A stretch of 34,672 bases of DNA from Clostridia bacterium UC5.1-1D2 (GTDB lineage: Bacteria; Bacillota; Clostridia; Lachnospirales; Lachnospiraceae), in assembly GCA_001304855.1 (NCBI GenBank), contig BBZN01000045.1, positions 1-34,672 of the forward strand, given 5' to 3'. The notes beneath the pieces were generated by a model. That model had not been told where the DNA came from. It made no database searches and saw nothing but the letters and a program-made list of their open reading frames with translations. Of this stretch, positions 26,178 through 34,672 are shown piece by piece. How positions within the stretch are numbered: position 1 is the first letter of the stretch; each line of letters starts with the position of its first letter. Made by a program: the position numbers and the translations under genes.

Positions 26178-28510
26178 ATGTTTTGCAGAAAATGCGGAAC
26201 GCAGCTGCCGGACGACGCCCGGGTATGCAGCAATTGCAAACGCCGGTGAGACGTAAAAATACCGAAGGCCAGGAGATTAGGCCTGTACAGCCGCAGATAC
26301 CGGAGACAGCCGCGGATTACGAAACGGAGTCGGCAGGCGGCGGACAGCGGGAGCCGGGAGCAGAGGCGGATTACGAAACGGAACTGGTGGGCGGCGGACA
26401 GCGGGAGCCGGGAGCAGCCGCGGAATACGAGCGGGAGGAGCCGGCCTATAGCGGACAGCGGGAGCCGAAAGGGGACCCCGGGATGGAACCGGCCCATGAG
26501 GGAGCGGCGGAACCAGATTACCGGCAGGCGCCCGGCGCTTGGGCGGAGGAGAGCTATCAGGCTGAGCCGGAATCAGGAGGAGGCCGCAAAGCCGTTATAG
26601 CCCTTCTGATTGCAGCCATTGTCATCGTCCTTTTGGGCGGCGGCGGTTTTCTGGTCTGGATGCTCTTTTTGGGGCCGGATAAAGAAACGGGAAGCCAAAA
26701 GTCCGGCGAGGTGCGGATTGAGGAAACCCTTGAAACCCGGGAGGAGCCGGAGGAGACGCAGGAGACTCTGGCGGAGGAGGATATGACGGAGGCGGAGGAG
26801 CAGGTAGTACCTGAGGGAATGCTTTCCGACAGCGAGCTGGCTAAAACCATTGCCAGATATAATACAGGGGAGGATGCGACTGTATCCATCGACGTGTACC
26901 AGGAGAATTACACGCCCGGCGCCCGCAATACAAGCCTTGCCTGGGATAAAACGCTCTTTTACACCCTGGAGGATGTAAATCCTGACAGCGCGGCGGACGG
27001 CATGATTAACGGCTACAACATTTCCAGAAAAATGCTGCGCAACGCTTCCACAGGAAATAAAATGGAGTACGAGATCTACGCCAATCCTGCCACTGGGAAG
27101 GTCAACAAGATTGTCAGCATCGAGTATTACCAGAATTATCTGGAGATAACTGACTACTACTATGATGATAACGGAATGGTCAGCTTTATATTCGTGAGAA
27201 ATGATGTGAACTATATTCCTTCCTATGCTGTACCCACAAAGGATGGGCAGAGGTTCTACTTTAATTCCGACTGCATGACTAAGTGGCGGGTAGTGAACGG
27301 GGGAGTGCAGACCAACTATGTAATCGGCTCAGCCTCGGCGGGGGAGGGATACAACCCTTCAGGAACCGTATTCCAGTACAGTTCCCTGGAGGCCGGAGCA
27401 CAGACGAATTATGATTTGACGGAAAAGCGCATGATCAACGCAGCCTACAATACCTACAATATCGTTCTGTCTGCCGAGGGGCTCAGTGAGATTACCGGCT
27501 ATGTGTACAACGAGGCGGGAGGGCCTCTCCCAGATGCAAGCGTTATCCTGGTTTCCGACGATATGAACGAAAGCCTTTACGAGGTAAAGACAGACGGAGA
27601 AGGGAAATACAGAATTGTGGTTCCCTCCGAGAACCGGAGTTACCGTCTGGTTGTGGCAAATGAAGGGTGTGTGGATACTACGGTTTACGGCGTGGGAGTC
27701 AGCGGCCAGATGCTCTCCGACTACCAGAATGTGGTCTATATGGTGAGGGAAGCCTCCCAGCCATATGATGTAAATGTCCAGATGTACGACGCCTTAAACT
27801 ACGCTTCGGACGGCAACGGCATGGAGCGGCTCAGCAACGCAGCCATCTATATCCGGGACGGTGTAAACCACAGGGACGGCGGCGTGGTGGCCCAGGGAAC
27901 GGCTGACGCCCAGGGACAGATCAGCATGCAGCTTCCTCCGGGTATGTACACGGCTGAGGTTGTAAAGCAGGGCTATGACAGTACCTTCTATAACTTTGCA
28001 TCCAAGGAGGATATGAACACGGTTCAGATTAACGCCTCTCCCAAGCTCGCCGAGGGCGAGGTCCGCATTGTACTCACCTGGGGAGAACGGCCCTGGGATC
28101 TGGATTCCCACCTCTTTACTCCTTACGACAATGCATTCGGGGATACTACCTACCATATCTGGTACGGCAACAAATACGATGCAGTGGGTAATAACCTGGA
28201 CGTGGACGATACGGACGGATACGGGCCTGAGACAATGACCATACCTGTGCTTAAGAACGGCCTGTACAAGTACTATGTGGCTGATTTTACCAACTGCAGC
28301 GGAGGCAATCCCACTTCCTACGATATGTCCAATTCCGGAGCTATGGTCAACGTCTATACGTCCAACGGCCTGACCTCCACTTTCATGGTGCCCACCAACG
28401 CATCAGGGGTAATCTGGGAGGTATTTGAAATCCGCAACGGAGCCATAGTACCGATTCAGCGATATTATTCCAATATAGATGACAAATCGTGGTGGCATAA
28501 TGATAAATAA
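26178..28510 (+). CDS. Zinc-ribbon-TM protein D with carboxypeptidase-regulatory-like and DUF2135-like domains (frameshifted)
   Basis: After repair this has about 777 residues. The zinc ribbon is CRKCG...CSNC at residues 3-23. The frame breaks at about 26238, just after the last Cys pair. A repetitive acidic linker (18-residue units) precedes a TM helix (VIALLIAAIVIVLLGGGGFLV). The ectodomain includes a beta region, a carboxypeptidase-regulatory-like fold (ITGYVYNEAGGPLPDASVILVSD...YRIVVP) and a second such unit. At the C terminus a YfaP/DUF2135-like part reads VLTWGERPWDLDSHLFTP with HIWYGNK. Start ATG 26178 has GGGGGAG upstream. Its end overlaps the kinase start by 11 bp. Likely a surface adhesin-like protein. 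Confidence 0.78.
26312..26473 (+). repeat. 54-bp tandem repeats in zinc-ribbon protein D linker
   Basis: Two near-identical 54-bp copies (26312, 26366) and a diverged third (26420) encode 18-residue units with the pattern ADYETE..GGGQREPGA. They form a cytoplasmic acidic spacer between the zinc ribbon and the TM helix. Confidence 0.85.
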
Positions 28511-30659
28511 AGGAATGAAACTGGCCGGCCGCTATGTGATTGACAGCGTCATAGGAGAGGGCGGCGGCGGTATTGTCTATAAGGCATATGACAGCAATCT
28601 TCAGAGTTATGTGGTGGTAAAGCAGATTAAAGAGGCGGCGGCTTCCTTTCTGGAATGCAGGACGGAAGCGGATATCTTAAAGGGGCTGAAGCATGAAAAT
28701 CTGCCTAAGGTGCTGGATTTCTTTGAGAACGAGGGAAAGATTTACACAGTTATCGATTTCATCGAGGGGGTAAGCCTGTCCCAGGCGCTAAAGACGGAGG
28801 GGAGGTTTCTGCAAAAGCAGGTTCTGCCCTGGGCCAGACAGCTGGCCCGGGCATTAGCCTGCCTTCACAGCCAGAGGCCCCCCATTATTCACAGCGATAT
28901 CAAGCCTGCCAATATTATGTGGAACAGGAAGACCGGCAAGGTATGCCTCATTGACTTCAACATTTCCCTGGTATTTAACAGAGGACAGAAAAATATCACC
29001 TGGCTCAGCGGAGGTTATTCTCCGCCGGAGCAGTATCAGACCATGGACAAGTACTGCAGCTATCTGGAGCACGCCATAGGGGGAGCTACCAGAAACCAGC
29101 AGGGAAACAGCAGAGCTGCCGGCGGAGGAGAGAGGACGGACGGAGACGGCGACAGCGTCCCACCCGTATTTTGACCGCCGGGCGCTGGCGGCGCTGGAGC
29201 CTGTGGTCAGGGGCCCTATTGACGAGCGGTCGGATATCTACAGCTTTGGGGCGGCTATGTATCATCTCCTGGTGGGAAGAAAGCCGGATCTTCATTTTCA
29301 GAATATTATTCCCATCTCGGCCTATGACATTGAATTGAGCGAGGGTTTCTGCCACATCATTGAAAAATGTATGGAGCTGGATCCTGCCAGGAGATATCAG
29401 AATGGCATGGAGCTGGAGGCGGCCCTGGATAACATATATGAGCTAGACTCGGAATACCGGGCATTCAGGAAACGCCGGCTCTGTTCCCGGATTGTCACTG
29501 CCGCAATGATAGCAGGAGGGGCGGCTCTCCTGGCAGGCGGTTTTTTGTAAGAGACAGGGAACAGGAGGCCAGTTACCGCACCTATGTCCAGGAGGCCCAG
29601 CTTTGCCTGGAGGAAGGGGAGTATGGGGAGGCGGAGGACTTTCTTGCCAAAGCCAGGAAAATCGATGAAAACAGGGTGGATGCAGATGAATTGGAACTGC
29701 TCAGGCTCTACCGGATGGGCGACTATGCCTTTGTTCCGAGACAGGTATTCGGATGCTGAGCCAGAGACAGTACCGTCTAAAGAGCGCCCAGGACAGAGCC
29801 AGGATGGCAACCTGTATTATCTCATAGGCAGCGGTTATCTGGAGAACGGGCAGGAGAAGGAGGCCCTTCCCTATATGGAGGAGGCTCTCAGGTATGTGGA
29901 GGATAACGCACTTTTTACCGTGACTACGCCATAGCTCTGGCCAGAAGCGGAAAGGTGAAGGAGGCGGAGGGCGTTTTGAAGGAAGCCGCAGCCGCAGCTC
30001 TGGACCAGGATTCCATGGGCTTTGCCCAGGGGGAGATAAGCTTTGCGAAGCAGGACTATTTTACAGCCCAGAGCACCCTTCAGGATGTAATACGAAATAC
30101 GGGAGATATCCGGTTAAAGGAACGGGCGTTGCTGCTCTTGAACAGGATGTATCTGAAATGCGGACCGGAATATCTGGATACCGCCATTACAATGCTGGAG
30201 CAGGAGAAGGAAGGCTGGAATCCGGCGGCCCTTTTGAATCTGTCGGAGGCGCTGGCCAAGGATTATCTTCTGAGGGCCAGGGAGAAGGCCGATCCGGGGG
30301 ATACCCTCCGGGCTTTAAACGAATACATTGAGCTCTACAACAGCGGCCATAAAACCATGCGCATTATGGAAAATATCGGAATTATTTACAGGGAGCTGGG
30401 AAAAGGAGAGCAGGCGGAGCAGATGGCGCAGCAGATGCTGGCTCAGTATCCGGGAGACTACCGGGGACACAAACTGCTGGCATTTCTGGAGCTGGACAGA
30501 CAGCAGACCCTGCCCAATGAAAGACGGAATTACCAGAATTTCCAAATCTGCTATCAGAATGCGGACAAGCTCTATCAAAAGGCGGAGGGCGCTTCCGATC
30601 CGGAGATGGAGCTGCTGGGACAGATGTACGAGGATCTCCGCAGCGGAGGCTGGTATTAG
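28500..30659 (+). CDS. Hanks-type Ser/Thr protein kinase-TM-TPR protein (several frameshifts)
   Basis: After repair this has about 720 residues. Kinase features are the Gly-rich loop GEGGGGIVYKAY, Lys41 in VVVKQIKE, the catalytic loop IHSDIKPANIM (HRD changed to HSD), DFN in place of DFG, and SPPEQYQ as the APE-like motif. An acidic insertion follows (TSRETAELPAEERGRTETAT), then the later helices (DERSDIYSFGAAMYHLL). A TM helix (IVTAAMIAGGAALLAGGF, about residues 331-351) separates it from an extracellular TPR-like region of about 350 residues (GSGYLENGQEKEALPYMEEAL; GIIYRELGKGEQAEQMAQQML). Shifts lie near 29070, 29545 (T-run), 29740 and 29935 (T-run). The catalytic Asp, Lys and Asn are kept. 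Likely source of the phospho-threonine read by the FHA domains and removed by the PP2C. Confidence 0.85.
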
Positions 30660-30683
30660 TGTGTGTTGGAAGGAGGCATTTCC

Positions 30684-30818
30684 ATGAGCGTGGGATTGAT
30701 AATGATGGGAATCGGCGGCCTTCTGCTGTTTATCGGAATTCTCCGGTGGATCATCTTTCTGGCCAGGGGGAAGAAGGAGAAGCGGCAGATGGAACTGCGG
30801 ATGCGCGAAAAATACTGA
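30684..30818 (+). CDS. Small single-pass membrane protein (44 residues)
   Basis: MSVGLIMMGIGGLLLFIGI... has one long hydrophobic helix (residues 3-27) and a basic tail (RGKKEKRQMELRMREKY), indicating a cytoplasmic C terminus. GGAAGGAGG at 30668-30675 is ideally spaced from ATG 30684. It begins 24 bp after the kinase gene and ends 15 bp before the TPR lipoprotein gene. Function unknown, and too short for family assignment. Confidence 0.65.
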   Translation: MSVGLIMMGIGGLLLFIGILRWIIFLARGKKEKRQMELRMREKY

Positions 30819-30833
30819 GAGGTGTCAGGGAGT

Positions 30834-32044
30834 ATGAAAAAAAGCTTTGTACCATTTTAGTGCTGATATGCTGCCTGCTGACAGGCTGTGCAGCCATCGA
30901 TGATTTCCGGGTAAACCGGCAGATGGATCTGGGAGATAAATATTTACTGGAGTTTGAGTATGACAAGGCTATGCTGGCCTATTCCAAAGCCCTGCAGATC
31001 GAACCGAAGCAGGTGGCCGCCTACAAAGGACTCTCGGATGTGTTTACTGCACAGAAGGATATAGACGGCTCTATCAATGCGCTGAAAAAAGGTATTGCAG
31101 TGGCAGAGGGCATGTCCTCGGCAGAGAAAGATGCAGATATAAACCGGGATATCCGGGGACTGAGCCGTAAGATTGTAAGCCAGCTGACTGAGATGGGCGA
31201 CAAGGCTTATGACAAGGCCAACTATGACAAGGCGGTGAAATACTATAAGGATCTGGTTATCTACGATCCGGAGGAGGAGGACAGTTATCTGAAGCTGTCC
31301 GGCGCCTATGAGGTTATGGGCGATCTGGAGAAGGCCCTGGAGGTTTTGCAGAAAGCGGAAATCACCACCACAGACCTGCAGGAGGAGAGAGATCGCCTGA
31401 CGATACGGTATGAGGTGAAGAAAGAGTATGAGGAACTTCTGGGACGGCTTTCGGATATGATCAATGCCAACGACGGCCAGCTGGCAAAGGAAGTGCTTTT
31501 AACCCAGGATTTTCTGGATCTGGTAGCCAAGCTTCAGGAACCATTGGCGCTGCAGCAGAGCGGGGACCGGTATATTGTGGTCTATCCCAATGGTTTTGTC
31601 TATGTAGGACAGATGGAGGACAACATGCGCAGCGGTTCCGGCAGCTTTTATACCAACAATTCCGACCGGTACGTCATGTATTCAGGCAGCTGGATGAATG
31701 ATAAACCCAATGGCAGCGGCAAAATTGACACGGTTGTGTACACCAATGCCTCGACTTTGTCTCCCAATTTTTATGGGGAGGGATATTTTACAGACGGAAT
31801 CTCAGAGGGTCAGCTGAATTTCTCCCTCTATTACCAGAACGGCAGGCGTTTTGATTACATATTCAACAATACGGAGGGAATTCCTCCGGCAATCCGCCGT
31901 CAGGACGGTAAAAATCTTATCGGTTACTCCATAAACGACAGCAGTTATTATTTCCTCATGACGGACAGCAGTATTTTTTCAGTGCCGGACTTTGAACCCA
32001 GCGGGTATAAAAGCGTGTTTATGAAGGATATCACTACCAATTAA
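30834..32044 (+). CDS. TPR/MORN-containing lipoprotein (frameshift in A-run after start)
   Basis: About 403 residues after repair. ATG 30834 is followed by seven A. With eight A the text reads MKKKLCTILVLICCLLTGC, a perfect lipoprotein signal with lipobox LLTGC. As given, that start leads to a stop within nine codons. The mature part has TPR-like helices (YLLEFEYDKAMLAYSKALQIEP; AYDKANYDKAVKYYKDLVIYDP; AYEVMGDLEKALEVLQKAE) and then MORN-like repeats (NGFVYVGQMEDNMRSGSG; YSGSWMNDKPNGSGK) with a beta-rich end. It is expected on the outer face of the membrane, beside the kinase's extracellular TPR region, where the two could interact. Last gene before the terminator. Confidence 0.8.
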
Positions 32045-32070
32045 CAGAAGAAACTGCGGTCAAAAGAATC

Positions 32071-32121
32071 AGGACTTTGCTTTTCTGCCTTTTTGCGGGG
32101 CAGGGCAGCAGAGTCCTTTTT
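32071..32121 (+). terminator. Rho-independent terminator closing the T7SS-linked gene cluster
   Basis: The outer stem is AGGACT-TGCT paired with AGCA-AGTCCT, with a further CTGCC/GGCAG stem inside and a T-run (TTTTT) directly after. It lies 27 bp after the TPR lipoprotein stop. Confidence 0.8.
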
Positions 32122-32192
32122 GAACGAGAGAAATTAAGCGCACCCATTTTGGATATTATGACTAAAATTATAAAAATATTTGAAAAAAGTTG

Positions 32193-32222
32193 TTGATTTA
32201 CGACTAATAATATGGTATATTA
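32193..32222 (+). promoter_or_regulatory. Promoter with palindrome over the -10, upstream of the ROK kinase
   Basis: TTGATT (32193-32198) and TATATT (32216-32221) are 17 bp apart. A perfect short palindrome, TAATAT-GGT-ATATTA, covers 32208-32222 and overlaps the -10, so it could be a repressor operator. ATG 32275 follows 53 bp later. Confidence 0.6.
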
Positions 32223-32274
32223 ATAACACCATAGGAGAAATTAATAAAATCACTTGTCAATACAGAGGGCCGAG

Positions 32275-33236
32275 ATGAGCGTTTATTATGGAATTGATAT
32301 AGGAGGGACCACCGTCAAGCTGGGAATGTTCGCCGGAGAAGGAGAGCTGCTTGACAAGTGGGAGATTCCTACGAGAAAAGAGAATAATGGCTCCCTGCTG
32401 TTCAGGGACATAGCGGAGGAGGTAACAGCCAGGGGCCGCTGCCGGGGGCATTGGCAGGGAGGAAATCCAGGGCATTGGGTGCGGAATCCCCGGTCCGGTG
32501 GAGGAGAACGGGTTTGTGGAGTCCTGTGTTAATCTGGGCATCCGCCACATTACACCGGCGCTTCTGCTGAGAAAGTATGTGGGGGTATTCCCGTTGTATT
32601 TGCCAACGACGCCAATGTGGCGGCTCTTGGAGAGATGTGGAAGGGCGGCGGAAGGGGGTATAAAAGCATTGTATTTGTAACTCTGGGAACAGGGGTAGGC
32701 AGCGGCGTGATTATCAACCGTCAGATGGTATACGGAGCAAAAGGACTGGCGGGAGAGATAGGGCATATTATGATTAATCCCAACGAGACGGAGCGGTGTA
32801 ACTGCGGAGGCATGGGCTGCCTGGATCAGATGGCGTCGGCCAGAGGCATTGTGCGGTGTGCAAAGAAATTTTTGGAGGAGGATTTTAGACCCTCTCTTCT
32901 CAGAGATATGGGGGAGCTGACAGCCAGGAAAATACTGGATGCTGCAAAGAGGGGAGATGAGACTGCCTCCAGGACGGTAAGCCACTGTATGTTCTATCTG
33001 GGGAAATGCCTGGCTGAGGTAAGCTACATCGTAGATCCCAGGCCTTTGTAATCGGGGGAGGCGTCTCGGGGGCAGGGGAATATCTGCTGGAACACATTCG
33101 CCGGCACTATAACCAGTTCGCAATCCTCAAACAGGAGAAGGCGGATATCTGCCTGGCAAAGCTGGGGAACGATGCAGGAATCTACGGCGCAGCCAGATTG
33201 GTATATGATTTGCATGAGGAGGTTAAAGGGCAGTGA
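32275..33236 (+). CDS. ROK-family sugar kinase (glucokinase-like), several frameshifts
   Basis: After repair this has about 320 residues. ATG 32275 has AGAGGG upstream. It starts with the ATP-binding motif YYGIDIGGTTVKLG. GIGCGIPGPVEENG, PVVFANDANVAALGE (catalytic Asp region) and FVTLGTGVGSGVI follow, then the ROK zinc motif GEIGHIMINPN...CNCGGMGCLDQ, and FVIGGGVSGAGEYLLE near the end. No helix-turn-helix precedes the kinase part, so this is an enzyme, not a NagC/Mlc-type repressor. Expected reaction is ATP-dependent phosphorylation of a hexose in the cytoplasm. Frames break near 32425, 32550 and 33035 (a G missing from GGG). The stop overlaps the GTG start of the next gene. Confidence 0.88.
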
Positions 33237-34619
33237 CGAGCAAAACACAGATCAGATACAGACCCATTGAACAGCCTGCTCTTCAGAACATTGAGGGGCC
33301 GGTGGACTTGAGCCGTGAAACTATGGAGACGCGCAGGAAAAAGACGCTGAATGCCATGGAAAAGGAGAAACTGGATTTCCTGATAATCTATGGAGACAGG
33401 GAACACGGAGATAATTTTGAGTATCTCACCGGATTTGCGCCGAGATTTGAGGAAGGGGCGCTGGTGGTTGGCAGGGACGGCAGAGCAGCCCTGCTGCTGG
33501 GGAATGAGTCCCTGAGGATGTCCGGGTACAGCCGCATTGAGGCAGAGGCTGTCCAGGTGCCCTGTTTCTCACTTCCAAATCAGCCTATGGAGAATGAACG
33601 GGATTTGCGGGAGATATTCAGAGAGCTGGGAATACAGGAGAATTCCCGGGTGGGAATGGCGGGATGGAAGATGTTTACCTCAAAAATAAACCATAACCCG
33701 GATACGCTGGAGGTTCCCTGTTTTATAGCAGAGGCGGTAAAAGGAATCACCAGCCATGTGAGAAATGCCACAGGCCTTTTTATCCACCCCCTCACAGGAA
33801 TCCGAATCCGCAAAAATGCCAATGAGATAGCTCACTATGAATTTGGGGCGGCTTTAGCCTCCCAGTGCGTCAAGCGTCTTATGGACAAAATTCAGGTGGG
33901 AATTACGGAGATGGAGCTGGCCGGAGAGCTGGCCGTTTACGGGCAGCCTCCCACGGTTCAGGCTATCTGCGCCACCGGGGAGAGATTTACAAAGGGCATT
34001 GTGGCGCCCAGAATGAAAGGGACTGCCCTGGGGGACCGGTTTACAACAACTATGGGTCTTAAAGGGGGACTGACCTGCAGGGCCGGTTATATTGCCCGAA
34101 GTGAGGAGGACCTTCCGGAAGGGGAGAAGGATTACATAGACAGGATCGTAAAACCTTATGTATGGACCATGGCAAAATGGTATTCCTCCATGGGCGTCGG
34201 AGTCAGGGCGGCGGATCTCTATCACCTTATTGAGCAGGAGGCGCCCAGGGATAAATACGGCTGGAGGCTGAATCCGGGGCACTACACAGCCGGGGGAGGA
34301 GTGGGTATCCTCACCTATGTCTCCAGACTCCCAGGTGGTGTTTGAGGACGGAATGATGCTCCAGATGGACATTATATTCAGCGTGCCCGGCTACGGAGGC
34401 GTCAACGGGGAGGACGGAATTGCACTGGCAGGGCCGGACACCAGAGAACAGCTGAAAGGGGAGTATCCCCTGGTTTGGAACAGAATGCAGGAGAGAAGAA
34501 GGTATGTGGAGCAGGTGATAGGAATTCCCCTGAAGGAGGAGGTATTGCCTCTGTCGGATATACAAGCATATGTGAGGCCCCTTCTTCTGAACAAGGATAT
34601 GGCTATGACTTTATCTTAA
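33233..34619 (+). CDS. M24-family (Xaa-Pro aminopeptidase/creatinase-like) protein, frameshifted
   Basis: After repair this has about 462 residues. It starts at GTG 33233 inside the ROK stop, with GGAGG upstream. The N-terminal half has a creatinase/prolidase-N layout (RRKKTLNAMEKEKLDFLIIYGDREHGDNFEYLTGF; SRVGMAGWKMF). The C-terminal half has the pita-bread pattern (IRKNANEIAHYEFGAALASQCVKRLMDKIQVGITEMELAGEL), but the usual metal ligands are not evident. Instead of DxG...D one sees GDRFTTTMGLKGGLTCRAGY, followed by NPGHYTAGEEW. An extra G near 34297 shifts the frame, and the true end is 34619. It may be a non-metal M24 hydrolase or an inactive relative. Coupling to a ROK kinase suggests a catabolic role. 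Confidence 0.72.
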
Positions 34620-34672
34620 AATATTTTTAACATCTGTGGAGAAATAAAAGAAAAGGAATAAAACCTAACTAT

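Noticed and set aside
28500..29550. The kinase-like protein as the missing EssB (YukC)
   Set aside because: EssB is a pseudokinase lacking catalytic residues and is much shorter. This protein keeps the catalytic Lys, Asp and Asn and has a long TPR-like ectodomain.
32257..33123. Antisense open frame of about 288 codons opposite the ROK kinase
   Set aside because: The sense strand carries all ROK motifs across broken frames. The antisense frame has no motif and survives because the sense codon bias avoids stops there.
1..34672. tRNA, rRNA, insertion sequence, integrase or phage genes
   Set aside because: None was recognised by eye on either strand. No transposase-like or integrase-like protein and no tRNA-like cloverleaf with CCA end was found, so I see no direct mark of recent transfer.

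Overview
The window looks like chromosomal DNA of a Gram-positive anaerobe of the Clostridia, most likely a Lachnospiraceae (Clostridium cluster XIVa) species. The reasons are AGGAGG-type ribosome binding sites, moderate G+C, many lipoproteins and zinc-ribbon membrane proteins, and a Firmicutes-style type VII secretion (T7SS) locus. This placement is inference. Nearly all genes lie on the + strand. The one clear exception is a DUF3592-like membrane protein at 4552-5251.

Layout. (1) 1-5251: surface, lipoprotein and membrane proteins of unknown function, including a 5'-truncated membrane protein and a secreted protein with cell-wall-binding-like repeats. (2) 5356-12827: the T7SS core, namely a membrane FHA-like protein, the FtsK/SpoIIIE-type ATPase EssC, a LytTR response regulator, an unrecognised roughly 250-residue protein and a YukD/EsaB ubiquitin-like protein. 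The genes are tightly packed, with ATGA or longer overlaps from EssC onward. (3) 12842-16539: secreted and helical proteins, then five consecutive WXG100-type small proteins. (4) 16620-18998: a VWA-TM-FHA protein overlapping a PP2C phosphatase. (5) 19008-21089: a putative T7SS effector and two DUF4176-like paralogues. (6) 21105-30659: four zinc-ribbon-TM-ectodomain proteins, an M15 peptidase, and a Ser/Thr kinase with TM and extracellular TPR-like region. (7) 30684-32044: a small membrane protein and a TPR/MORN lipoprotein, closed by a terminator. (8) 32193-34619: an unrelated two-gene unit, a ROK sugar kinase plus an M24-like protein.

How the parts may work together. EssC is the motor, and the WXG100 proteins and the 19113 protein are the likely substrates. 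The FHA domains, the PP2C phosphatase and the kinase form a phospho-threonine circuit. The VWA ectodomain and the kinase's TPR ectodomain could connect that circuit to the cell surface. EssA, EssB and EsaA, the other usual membrane parts of the Firmicutes T7SSb, are not recognisable here. Three promoters (12842-12906, 13931-13995, 19008-19072) share the same geometry: a GTTNGTC-type direct repeat at 21-bp spacing, then an extended -10 exactly 38 bp after the start of the downstream repeat. This is what a LytTR regulon would look like, and a LytTR gene sits in the locus at 11111-11841.

Caution. About thirty single-base frameshifts interrupt otherwise well-conserved genes, many of them in homopolymers. 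They hit housekeeping-like genes (ROK kinase, M24-like protein) as well as T7SS genes. I read them as sequence errors rather than decay, so several CDS below are given as one gene spanning two or more broken frames.
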